Source: Lachnospiraceae bacterium UBA3633 (GTDB lineage: Bacteria; Bacillota; Clostridia; Lachnospirales; Lachnospiraceae). From it: DNA of 26,093 bases. The notes under the pieces were generated by a model that was given only the letters and a program-made list of their open reading frames with translations, had not been told where the DNA came from and did not search any database. Numbering within the stretch: position 1 is the first letter of the stretch; every line of letters begins with the position of its first letter. The stretch covers positions 1 to 26,093 of the forward strand of contig DFKY01000021.1 of assembly GCA_002374095.1 (NCBI GenBank). The letters are read 5' to 3'. Shown piece by piece: positions 1 to 7,404 of the stretch. Made by a program: the position numbers and the translations under genes.

Positions 1-18
1 TAGTATTTTGCTAAAAGC

Positions 19-151
19 AGGAGCAAAAAAGCTCAACGGACGAGCTCGCATTGTAGGGGCGAGCGCCCGAGCGGAGCGACAAAGTGCCCTTGGGGTGCAT
101 TGCGAGCCCTTAAATATGCTCGCTCTCTTATCCGGTGACTTTTTTGCTCCT
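19..151. repeat. candidate palindromic (MITE-like) element
   Basis: The ends are inverted copies of each other: AGGAGCAAAAAAG at 19-31 pairs exactly with CTTTTTTGCTCCT at 139-151. Just inside, TCAACGGA (33-40) pairs with TCCGGTGA (131-138) at 7 of 8 positions. The centre holds one copy of the 46-bp GC-rich repeat. No transposase or target-site duplication is visible, so this could be a small non-autonomous element or a large hairpin. The borders are inferred from the inverted repeats only. Confidence 0.45.
50..95 (+). repeat. 46-bp GC-rich repeat, copy 1
   Basis: This copy is identical to positions 287-332 except at one base (GTGCCC here, GTCCCC there). It begins ATTGTAGGGGCGAGCGCCCG and ends CCCTTGGGG. 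It is far more GC-rich than anything around it and folds on itself (GGGG near the start with CCCC near the end). The 12-base core GTAGGGGCGAGC is also found inside thrC on the minus strand. It looks like a dispersed REP/MITE-type repeat rather than coding sequence. Confidence 0.8.
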
Positions 152-286
152 AACGCAAAATCCTATGTCATAAGAAGTTCTAAGCTTCCTGCGGAACCTC
201 TCAAACAGCTCTTGCATACAGAAAAGATAGTTACATTAATACAATATGCAGTTAGTGTGAACGAGCAATGTACCAACCAAACCATC

Positions 287-332
287 ATTGTAGGGGCGAG
301 CGCCCGAGCGGAGCGACAAAGTCCCCTTGGGG
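287..332 (+). repeat. 46-bp GC-rich repeat, copy 2
   Basis: This is the second copy, differing from 50-95 by a single base. That base makes the 3' end a perfect small hairpin, GTCCCC-TT-GGGGAC at 321-334. It lacks the flanking inverted arms seen around copy 1. It ends about 30 bases before the start codon at 364 and so probably sits in the leader or promoter of that gene. Confidence 0.8.
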
Positions 333-363
333 ACCCGTTCTAAATAGGTCGTAACAACATTAC

Positions 364-2094
364 ATGAAAAAAGCAAGTAGATTGATTAAGAGATATATAG
401 CACTAATTTTAGTGCTTCTTTTTAGTATAGAGAGTTTCGCCGCCGTAGTTGGAGACAACGACGGCGCTGCTTTTATCACAAAGGCAGAGTTTGACAGTTT
501 AAAGAATGACTTTCAAAGTCAGCTTGACCGCTACAATTCAAGCGTAGATAGTAAGATAGATGGTGCGATTGCTTCTTATCTTTCTGGTATTAAGATCCAT
601 AAGGAGCAGAGTCTTAATGCTTTGGTGAAAAACTATAATGCAATAACGTGGGTGAATAATTGGCAAATATATGGTGTTTGGCGCAAATGGATTGGGGTGG
701 ATACAAAAAATGAACAGACAACAAATGGATGGTATGTCCCAAGTATGAATGAAAAACGAATTAACTTGCGAAATGGAAATAATCTTACAATCTATGAATC
801 AGGTGTGTCGGCTGATGGTTGTCTGCACGTTGTTTATGATCTAAAACCTGTTGGGCTATATGATGGAATTACAATTGGGAAAAGAAATTTTTATGACAGT
901 GCTGGTGGAAGTAGTATTCCGCCGGTGACAGTCATAAAACTAGTACAAGGTGACGACCGAAACTGGTATCCTGATGTGGACACACCCCTTTTAAATATTG
1001 CTACATTGTTAAATGCACAATACTGTAATGTCCATAGTATGGGCTTTAGTAATATAAGTGGTGGCGCCGAAGGTTATCTTTTTAGAGAACGTCCTGCTCG
1101 AATTGCTGCGGACCAAGCTGATCCGGTGGATTTTCAACCGCCGACTGGGGAAGCCCTGTGGGATGCTCAAATGATTGTATGGCAAGGAGCTGACCGTCTT
1201 GGAACAGCACGATTTAGTCCTGTTGCCTCTGACTTCAATTGGCCTCAAATCTACACCCAACAGTCGCTGTTTGATAGTCAAGGTTTTGCAGAAAATACTC
1301 GTGGCCTTTTAACCGATACGATTGCAGCAATGACGCATGGATATATTGAACGTGGCAATACATTTAATGTAGGTGATGCATCAACTGGGACAATTCAAAA
1401 AAACTTATTTCTAAATATGTTTTTGGGGGCTGATTCTGACATATTGTGTAATGCGGCCTATCGGAAGCCTAGTGCAAAATGGGCAAATGTCTATGATTGT
1501 TCAACAGCAACTAACTCGTGCATTATGGAGGCAACTCTTGCATGGGCGAATGCTGTAACACCTGCCGTTCTTGATGTTTTAACTACTGATTACCATGGGA
1601 ATAGCAGATTTGTACCTACAAGTTCAGTACCTGTGACATTGAATTTACCTTTATGGCCAACTTTGGCTTTAAAAGATGTCAATAGTAATTATATTAAATA
1701 CAAAAATCAACCAATGCAGATAGGTCAAGGGTTACCAATAGTTGAAGATTTAAATGCGAATGGAAACTTACACATTAGTGCTGAGTATACAACTGACCGG
1801 ATAATTAGTAGTTATACTCAAAAAGGTATTACAATTGACATAGCTGATAGACCTTTTAACGAAACAAATAGAAAATTCTATAATGGATACGAGGGTAATG
1901 TGGATCCAGAAAATACCATTGTTCCACAAGTGGCATTGCAGAGTTATGTAATAGATAATGTAGCAAAAAAAATTGAGTTAACGGTTCCGGTAAAAAAAGA
2001 TAATGATGTGTGGTTACGAATTGCTCCTAATACCAGTGATGGGGGATACTATGCTAGATTATCTAATTTAAAAGTTACATTTGTAACGGAATAG
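364..2094 (+). CDS. secreted protein of unknown function
   Basis: A 576-residue protein with a clear Sec signal peptide (basic start, hydrophobic core about residues 11-21, likely cleavage after SFA-26). Right after it lies a polar, probably helical segment (about 35-75, containing KAEFDSLKNDFQSQLDRYNS) that resembles the N-terminal coiled region of some secreted clostridial proteins. The rest is rich in Trp, Asn and aromatic residues and looks like beta-rich extracellular sequence; there is no wall-anchor repeat and no LPXTG motif. I do not recognise an enzymatic motif. The ATG at 364 is chosen because it starts the signal peptide, but no good ribosome binding site precedes it and a GC-rich repeat lies just upstream. 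Arg is often CGN and Ile often ATT, unlike the AGA/ATA preference of the downstream genes, which may point to recent acquisition. A terminator follows. Confidence 0.7.
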   Translation: MKKASRLIKRYIALILVLLFSIESFAAVVGDNDGAAFITKAEFDSLKNDFQSQLDRYNSSVDSKIDGAIASYLSGIKIHKEQSLNALVKNYNAITWVNNWQIYGVWRKWIGVDTKNEQTTNGWYVPSMNEKRINLRNGNNLTIYESGVSADGCLHVVYDLKPVGLYDGITIGKRNFYDSAGGSSIPPVTVIKLVQGDDRNWYPDVDTPLLNIATLLNAQYCNVHSMGFSNISGGAEGYLFRERPARIAADQADPVDFQPPTGEALWDAQMIVWQGADRLGTARFSPVASDFNWPQIYTQQSLFDSQGFAENTRGLLTDTIAAMTHGYIERGNTFNVGDASTGTIQKNLFLNMFLGADSDILCNAAYRKPSAKWANVYDCSTATNSCIMEATLAWANAVTPAVLDVLTTDYHGNSRFVPTSSVPVTLNLPLWPTLALKDVNSNYIKYKNQPMQIGQGLPIVEDLNANGNLHISAEYTTDRIISSYTQKGITIDIADRPFNETNRKFYNGYEGNVDPENTIVPQVALQSYVIDNVAKKIELTVPVKKDNDVWLRIAPNTSDGGYYARLSNLKVTFVTE

Positions 2095-2148
2095 TGAAAA
2101 AAGAATATGATTGCAAGCTTTTGATGTAATTTGAACATAACGAGTATT

Positions 2149-2180
2149 AAATCGGGCTGTTGTAGTTGCCCGATTTTTTA
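2149..2180 (+). terminator. Rho-independent terminator
   Basis: A 9-bp perfect stem (AAATCGGGC at 2149-2157 with GCCCGATTT at 2168-2176) and a 10-base loop are followed by a T-rich tract. It lies about 55 bases after the stop codon at 2094 and ends the preceding unit. Confidence 0.85.
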
Positions 2181-2361
2181 TTTTCGCTATATTTTTTCTT
2201 GCTGAAAAAAAGATTTTTTGTTAGAATAATATGTATATTTAAGCCTATTCGTTAAAAACTATTAGATATAATTATTATTTATTATAAAACTGCAAGAAAA
2301 ACTGCTGTATAAAGGATATTATTAGATTATATAGATAAGATTATGAGGAGGCAAAATTAAA

Positions 2362-4686
2362 ATGTTGAAAATTAGTTTGAAAAGGCTCATAGCAATGACA
2401 CTTATAGTTGCTATGATTACAACAAGTGCAGGTTTTACAATATTTGCAGAGTCTATTGATGACATGAATACAACAACGAAAAACTCTATAGAGATTTTTC
2501 ATGCGAGTCCTTCTCACATTGCAAACGAAGAGGGTTATAGTGGCGAGCATGAAGAAGAGATAGAAGACGATGAAACAACTACTATAAAATCTTATGAAGA
2601 AGAAGTACCTACTACAGGCGAGAGAAATCTCATAGATGCGTATGATAATGCGAGTTCTTCAGAAATAAGTGATGATATGGAAGAAAAAAGTGACGAGCTT
2701 TTGGCGACTGAAAGCGAGATTATATTAGACATAGATAAATCAAGTGAATCAGAGATAAAACTTTATGATGCTATGCCACTTTTTGGTGATACCCCACTTT
2801 TTGGTACTGTGGCACCAGATACGATTTGGCTTGGGACTTATCCACAAAGTGTCACTTGGCAGAGTGGTGGATCTGCATATAACATAGTAGAGCCAATCAA
2901 GTGGAGAAAACTATCGCATAATGACACAGAGGCACTTTATGTTGCTGATAAGATTTTAGATAATGTATCATATCATGCTGCTGGTGGAGCTATTACTTGG
3001 GCAGGAAGTGGTATACATACATGGCTCAATGATACAACTGCAAATGGATTTATAGGAAAAGCCTTTACAACAAATCAATTAGATAATACTAATGGCATAG
3101 TTCTTGAAAAGACTATAACAACTACTGGCAGTGTTGATACAAATGATAAAGCATTTTTGTTATCAAAGGATGAAGCACAAACGTTATTCACAGATAATAA
3201 TTCTCGTAGAGCATCTGGTACAACATATGCTAAAACTAAAAGTAATGGAGGACCCACTCTTGAGATAGATCATGGAAATTCCCCATGGTGGCTCCGTTCG
3301 CGTGGCACTGCTGGTGAAAATTATGCTGTACATGTGCGAGCATATGGACTTGTGGGTATATATGAACCAGGTTGCATTGTTAGCTCACAAACTCAGGGTG
3401 CCCGTCCAGCAATTTATATTAATCTTGAATCCCCTCTTTATAAAACTTCTGATAATGCTGTAACTTGGGATTTGAATGGTGGAAGTTTTGCAAATGGTAG
3501 TACATTGTGGTCATCCATGAATACATATTTTGGTGGACAATTACTTCCTGCAGCAAATAACTTTACACCACCAACTGGTAAATATTTCATCGGTATGTCA
3601 ATTAGTACTGCGACAAAATCAAGTGTAAATACAGTTATACCAGATGACCAGGAAGGAAATATAACTTTAAAACCTCTTTTTGGAGATCATGCAACCGATA
3701 AAGTAATAAGTTATGATTTTGGCGCAGGTACTTTTGCAGATTGGTCACTTTTGCCAGGAAATTATACTCCAGGTACAGCTAAAGCTTTACCAACTAAATT
3801 TGATCTCGCAAGATATATAACACCTCCAGCAGATCAAGAGTTTAAAGGATTTGCAAAAAGTGGAATGACTGCTACAATCTCAGAAATAGCAGCATCAGAA
3901 ACTACTGATATAAATTTAGTTGCAATATATGGAGATAGACCTAATATAACATGGACTATGGGAGCAGGATCACTTGCCCCAGAAGTTGAAAGCACCTATA
4001 TCTCTGGAGTTGGGTGTACATTACCATCACAAAATAAAGTAACGCCTCCGAGTGGTTATAGATTTGATCACTGGATACTTAGAAGAGCGGGGGCTACCGA
4101 TATAGATCCAGCTACAAGTATACCAGCGACAATAGATGTAAATGTAGAAGTGATAGCAGTTTATAATAAAATTTCACCATCACCAGCACCATATTATCCT
4201 CCAAGTGGTGGAGGTGGAAGCAGCAGTGGTGGCGGAGGTGGGAATGCTATAATGCAAAATGTAGCTATTACTACAACATATATAAACCAGAAAAAGTTTA
4301 TAAAAGCAATTATTAATGCTGAAGATACAGCATGGATATATGATCCTATAACGAATGCATTTAAAATGAATATTATTGTAAAAGGACAAACTATTCCTGC
4401 AGTTGATGGATTCTATGTTGTTAATAAAGTTATAGATGGAAGTATAACAGATACGTATTATTTTGATAAAGATGGCAAGATGCTTACTGGCTGGATAAAT
4501 ACAACCCCTGATAACAAATGGTACTTTTTAGAAAGTATAAAGAACATAAGAGAAGGAACAATGGCATTTAGTTGGCATAAAGTTCAAAATGATTGGTATT
4601 ATTTTGATAAAAATGGATCAATGCTTGCTAATGCTATAACACCAGATGGCTATGTTATAGGACCAGATGGCAGATGGGTACGATAA
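2362..4686 (+). CDS. secreted DUF6273-like protein with cell-wall repeats
   Basis: A 774-residue exported protein. Order of parts: signal peptide (cleavage near FA-29); a Glu/Asp/Ser/Thr-rich spacer (about 30-150, including LLATESEI); a DUF6273-like domain (about 154-356) recognised from WLGTYPQS, PIKWRKL, a WLND motif, FLLSKDEA, PWWLRSRG and ARPAIYINL; beta-rich repeats resembling Listeria-Bacteroides (Flg_new) repeats (about 360-600); a Pro/Gly/Ser linker (about 606-625); and C-terminal choline-binding-like wall repeats (YYFDKDGKMLTGW, WYYFDKNGSML) ending in TPDGYVIGPDGRWV. It probably sits non-covalently on the cell wall. AGGAGG at 2346-2351 supports the start, with a 10-base spacer. It converges with thrB, 15 bases away, with no clear terminator between them. 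The last 150 residues or so share a module with the protein at 7405-12444. The ligand or role of DUF6273 is not known to me. Confidence 0.82.
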   Translation: MLKISLKRLIAMTLIVAMITTSAGFTIFAESIDDMNTTTKNSIEIFHASPSHIANEEGYSGEHEEEIEDDETTTIKSYEEEVPTTGERNLIDAYDNASSSEISDDMEEKSDELLATESEIILDIDKSSESEIKLYDAMPLFGDTPLFGTVAPDTIWLGTYPQSVTWQSGGSAYNIVEPIKWRKLSHNDTEALYVADKILDNVSYHAAGGAITWAGSGIHTWLNDTTANGFIGKAFTTNQLDNTNGIVLEKTITTTGSVDTNDKAFLLSKDEAQTLFTDNNSRRASGTTYAKTKSNGGPTLEIDHGNSPWWLRSRGTAGENYAVHVRAYGLVGIYEPGCIVSSQTQGARPAIYINLESPLYKTSDNAVTWDLNGGSFANGSTLWSSMNTYFGGQLLPAANNFTPPTGKYFIGMSISTATKSSVNTVIPDDQEGNITLKPLFGDHATDKVISYDFGAGTFADWSLLPGNYTPGTAKALPTKFDLARYITPPADQEFKGFAKSGMTATISEIAASETTDINLVAIYGDRPNITWTMGAGSLAPEVESTYISGVGCTLPSQNKVTPPSGYRFDHWILRRAGATDIDPATSIPATIDVNVEVIAVYNKISPSPAPYYPPSGGGGSSSGGGGGNAIMQNVAITTTYINQKKFIKAIINAEDTAWIYDPITNAFKMNIIVKGQTIPAVDGFYVVNKVIDGSITDTYYFDKDGKMLTGWINTTPDNKWYFLESIKNIREGTMAFSWHKVQNDWYYFDKNGSMLANAITPDGYVIGPDGRWVR

Positions 4687-4701
4687 GTTAGAGTCTTTTT
4701 A

Positions 4702-5556
4702 TTACTTTTTTATTTCCAATTTTCTAACTTCCCACTTTGCTTTGGCATTCTTTAGATTAATCTTTTTATAGAAGTTTGAATCTTTTGATATGACAAGAAG
4801 TGTAGGACCTGAACCTGATATGAGAAGTATGGCATCACCATCCTTCTCTATTTTTTTCTTTATATATTCGTAATCTTTTATTAGTTTTTTTCTATAGGGC
4901 TCGTGTATGAAATCAACTTTGGCATTTTTTAGAAGATTAAAATCACCTGACTGTAAAGCTTTCGTCATAAGTATGCTATGAGATATGGTAGAGACGGCAT
5001 CACTTTTTTTATAAACTTTTGGTAGTATCTTTCTTGCCTTTTCTGTAGATGTAGTAAAATCTGGAATGAGTGCTGTAAAATGAAGTTTGCTTGACACGAT
5101 GAATTTACTTGTATAAAAAGTACCGTTATCTAATTTTGTAGATGCAGTGAGACCTCCATAGATTGCTGGTGCCACATTGTCTGGGTGTCCCTCTATGCGA
5201 GATGCTATCTGAAAAATTTTATCTTTACTTAACTTTCGTTTTCCGCCATATAGGAGATTGGCTGTCATGCAACCAGCAACTATTACACTTGCAGAACTTC
5301 CAAGACCGCGAGATGTAGGGATAGTAGGTTCATAGTGGACATGATAACTACCTTTTTTCTTAAGGACTTTCATTGTGGCGAGAAAAGCTCTATTGAAGAC
5401 ATTATCACTTTTGGTAAACTTTTTATCACAACCTTCAATAAGCATTTTTTTAGCTTTCTCTACTTTGTAGGTATTGGATAAAGTATATGCAAGACCAAGG
5501 CAGTCAAAGCCTGGGCCAAGATTTGCTGAAGTTGCTGGAATTTTAAATTTTATCAT
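4702..5556 (-). CDS. thrB: homoserine kinase
   Basis: ThrB phosphorylates L-homoserine with ATP, giving the substrate of threonine synthase. It is a GHMP-family kinase of 284 residues, slightly shorter than the usual 300 or so. The N-terminus has the family signature PATSANLGPGFDCLG (7-21). The ATP-binding loop is PTSRGLGSSAS (80-90), followed by the expected EGHPDNVAPA helix and, near the C-terminus, the SGSGPTLL glycine motif. The ATG overlaps the thrC stop codon (ATGA), so the two are translationally coupled. AGGAC just upstream in the end of thrC can serve as ribosome binding site. The protein is cytoplasmic. The gene faces the secreted-protein gene ending at 4686. Confidence 0.95.
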   Translation of the reverse strand: MIKFKIPATSANLGPGFDCLGLAYTLSNTYKVEKAKKMLIEGCDKKFTKSDNVFNRAFLATMKVLKKKGSYHVHYEPTIPTSRGLGSSASVIVAGCMTANLLYGGKRKLSKDKIFQIASRIEGHPDNVAPAIYGGLTASTKLDNGTFYTSKFIVSSKLHFTALIPDFTTSTEKARKILPKVYKKSDAVSTISHSILMTKALQSGDFNLLKNAKVDFIHEPYRKKLIKDYEYIKKKIEKDGDAILLISGSGPTLLVISKDSNFYKKINLKNAKAKWEVRKLEIKK

Positions 5557-7160
5557 AGTTGTCCTTTCTTTAGGGATTGTTCAAGTGATATGGATTTTAT
5601 TTTATCAGTTACATATTTTTTGCAATCGTTATATGAAAGAGTAGTATCAAAACGGATTTTCATATCTTTAAGTTTTAATAAGTTTTCTGGGATTGGTTCG
5701 CCTGTTAAATCATGGAGTTTATACATTTTGCCAAAATCATCAAGATTATCTATAGGGTCGCATGTAATACATGGCAAGATAAACTTTGCAAATTTATAAG
5801 GACTTGCGGTAGAGAGTATTACTGTAGCGGGCTCGCATAGCTCGCCCCTACGTGTTAGGTCGCCCCTACGTGTTAGCTCGCAGAGTGTGCCATTTTTATT
5901 CTTGTATTTCTTTAGGCAAGAATATGCGATAGCGGTGTGTGTATCTATAATCCTATGGTCTTTTTCGAAAGCTTCTTTTATGGCTTCTCTACATTCATTT
6001 TCGCTTGCATAAAAGGCTTCAAAATTTTCTTTTATTTGTGAAAGTAATTTGTCATTAACTTTATATCGACCTTTTTCTTTTAGTTCATTCATAAGAGACT
6101 TTATGTAATCACTGTCACTATCTGATAATAAAAAGAGAAGTCTTTCAAGGTTGCTTGATACAAGTATATCCATAGAAGGCGAGATAGTTTTATATAATGG
6201 CCTATTTCTGTCATATACTCCGGTATTGATAAAATCTGTAAGGACATTATTCTTATTGCTTGCACATATTAGCTTATGTATAGGAGTGCCGAGAAGTTTT
6301 GCTATAAAACCTGCAAGTATGTTGCCAAAATTTCCTGTAGGAACTACGAAGTTTATCTTATCGCCACAAGATATTTTTTTATTATTGACAAGATTTACAT
6401 AACTATATATATAGTAGATAATTTGTGGGACAAGTCTACCTATATTGATTGAATTGGCACTTGACATTATCATGCTATTTTCATCTGCAAGATTTTTGAT
6501 GGTTTTATCAGTATATATTTCTTTTACAAGTCTTTGGCAATCATCAAAGTCACCTTTAATTGCAACCACTGACACATTGTCGCCAAGAGATGTATTCATC
6601 TGAAGTTTTTGGATATCAGATACTCCATCTGTAGGATAGAATACAGTTATAAAAGTACCATCTACATCTCTAAAGCCTGAAAGAGCTGCCTTCCCTGTAT
6701 CACCTGATGTGGCAGTTAAGATATAAACTTTATGATTTTGATTTTTGTTGCCAGACGTATCTATAGTATTGTTGGCTATTGTTAAAAAATGTGGAAGAAT
6801 AGTAAGAGCAACATCTTTAAATGCTGAAGTTGGACCATGATATAGTTCAAGCAGGAAATCCTCACCTATTTCTGTTGTAGGAGCGACAGTTTCACTATAT
6901 GGGCCAAAGTTTTCTTTATTGTAGGCACCATTTATAGCCTTATCAAGTTCTTCTTCGCTAAAATCTGATAGAAGTATACTAAAAACTTTTTTGGCAATGT
7001 CCTTATATGAAAGCTTAAGTAAATCTTCGATTTTAAGTTTTTTATCTTGTATATCAAAAAAATTTGGTGTGAAAAGACCGCCGTCTTCTGCCAAACCTTT
7101 TATTATAGCTTCTTTTGATGAAGCTACTATATTTACATTTCTTGTTGAATATAGTTTCAT
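5553..7160 (-). CDS. thrC: threonine synthase with an in-frame insertion
   Basis: ThrC converts O-phospho-L-homoserine to threonine using PLP and works directly after ThrB. The protein has 535 residues when started at MKLYSTRN, the typical start of the long ThrC type. The PLP lysine is in GPTSAFKDVAL (Lys115), the glycine-rich phosphate loop is TATSGDTGKAA, and the C-terminal STASPYKFAK is conserved. Upstream extension to a TTG at 7196 would add 12 residues that overlap the promoter, so I reject it. Residues about 425-445 (CELTRRGDLTRRGELCEPA) look foreign: they are a tandem 18-bp GC-rich repeat inserted without frame loss between a helix and the STASPYKF strand. No Shine-Dalgarno precedes the ATG and a consensus -10 box ends 6 bases before it, suggesting a leaderless transcript. 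It forms an operon with thrB. Confidence 0.93.
   Translation of the reverse strand: MKLYSTRNVNIVASSKEAIIKGLAEDGGLFTPNFFDIQDKKLKIEDLLKLSYKDIAKKVFSILLSDFSEEELDKAINGAYNKENFGPYSETVAPTTEIGEDFLLELYHGPTSAFKDVALTILPHFLTIANNTIDTSGNKNQNHKVYILTATSGDTGKAALSGFRDVDGTFITVFYPTDGVSDIQKLQMNTSLGDNVSVVAIKGDFDDCQRLVKEIYTDKTIKNLADENSMIMSSANSINIGRLVPQIIYYIYSYVNLVNNKKISCGDKINFVVPTGNFGNILAGFIAKLLGTPIHKLICASNKNNVLTDFINTGVYDRNRPLYKTISPSMDILVSSNLERLLFLLSDSDSDYIKSLMNELKEKGRYKVNDKLLSQIKENFEAFYASENECREAIKEAFEKDHRIIDTHTAIAYSCLKKYKNKNGTLCELTRRGDLTRRGELCEPATVILSTASPYKFAKFILPCITCDPIDNLDDFGKMYKLHDLTGEPIPENLLKLKDMKIRFDTTLSYNDCKKYVTDKIKSISLEQSLKKGQL
5841..5882 (-). repeat. GC-rich repeat inserted in thrC
   Basis: Two 18-bp tandem units (5841-5858 and 5859-5876, 17 of 18 identical) are followed by the start of a third (5877-5882). 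Each encodes six residues in thrC, (E/D)LTRRG. On the minus strand the core GTAGGGGCGAGC at 5851-5840 equals the core of the 46-bp repeat at 50-95 and 287-332. Base composition contrasts sharply with the surrounding AT-rich gene. Because 18 is a multiple of three and this orientation has no stop codon, thrC stays open. Confidence 0.75.
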
Positions 7161-7166
7161 TCTGCC

Positions 7167-7196
7167 ATTATAACATAGAGAGTCACATTTCGGCAA
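7167..7196 (-). promoter_or_regulatory. thrC-thrB promoter, leaderless type
   Basis: On the minus strand: TTGCCG (-35, 7196-7191), an 18-base spacer, then a TATAAT -10 box (7172-7167) preceded by TG one base upstream (extended -10). The expected start, 7 bases after the -10 box, is position 7160, the A of the thrC ATG. No Shine-Dalgarno sequence is present before this ATG. The sequence thus predicts an mRNA beginning at the start codon. Confidence 0.65.
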
Positions 7197-7280
7197 TATT
7201 TTGTGAATGGAGTGGGTTTACGCAGCAAATTATTTTTATTATTTAAAATATTAAGAAATTATTAAGCTTTGATAGATGCA

Positions 7281-7309
7281 TTGAAATAGGCCTTTATATA
7301 CAATATAAT
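7281..7309 (+). promoter_or_regulatory. sigma-A-type promoter of the large surface protein
   Basis: TTGAAA at 7281-7286, a 17-base spacer and a perfect TATAAT at 7304-7309 give an expected start near 7316 and a leader of about 89 bases before the ATG at 7405. It is divergent from the thrC promoter, about 85 bases apart. Confidence 0.75.
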
Positions 7310-7348
7310 TAACTTGTAGGAGTGTATCTCTTACTATAAATATGGGGG

Positions 7349-7367
7349 ACCAAATTGGACATTTGGT
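7349..7367 (+). promoter_or_regulatory. leader hairpin
   Basis: A perfect 7-bp inverted repeat, ACCAAAT (7349-7355) and ATTTGGT (7361-7367), with a 5-base loop lies in the predicted 5' leader of the surface protein gene. There is no U-run after it, so it is not a terminator. It could be an operator or an mRNA stability element; function is unknown. Confidence 0.45.
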
Positions 7368-7404
7368 TATTTTGGGCATGTAAAAATATCTGTGAGGTAT
7401 ATTT

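Larger units (their letters stand above)
1..363. other. gene-free region with GC-rich repeats
   Basis: I see no credible gene here. An open frame at 8-343 exists, but much of its translation is the same repeat-derived peptide read twice (around GASARAERQS), it has no ribosome binding site and it matches no family I know. The stretch holds two copies of a 46-bp GC-rich repeat and an imperfect inverted repeat, listed separately. The segment from about 152 to 286 is ordinary AT-rich sequence in which I see nothing definite; the promoter of the gene at 364 may lie there or be outside the window. Confidence 0.6.

Noticed and set aside
8..343. Open frame of 111 codons at the left edge
   Set aside because: It runs through both copies of the GC-rich repeat, so its peptide repeats itself; it has no ribosome binding site and no recognisable family.
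4687..4701. Terminator between the convergent genes at 4686 and 4702
   Set aside because: Only 15 bases separate them and no stem with a U-run is visible on either strand.
7342..7383. Possible 13-residue leader peptide before the surface protein gene
   Set aside because: No ribosome binding site at a sensible distance and no residue bias that would suggest attenuation.
7161..7404. T-box or threonine attenuator upstream of thrC
   Set aside because: The predicted mRNA starts at the ATG, and no T-box sequence or run of Thr codons is present.
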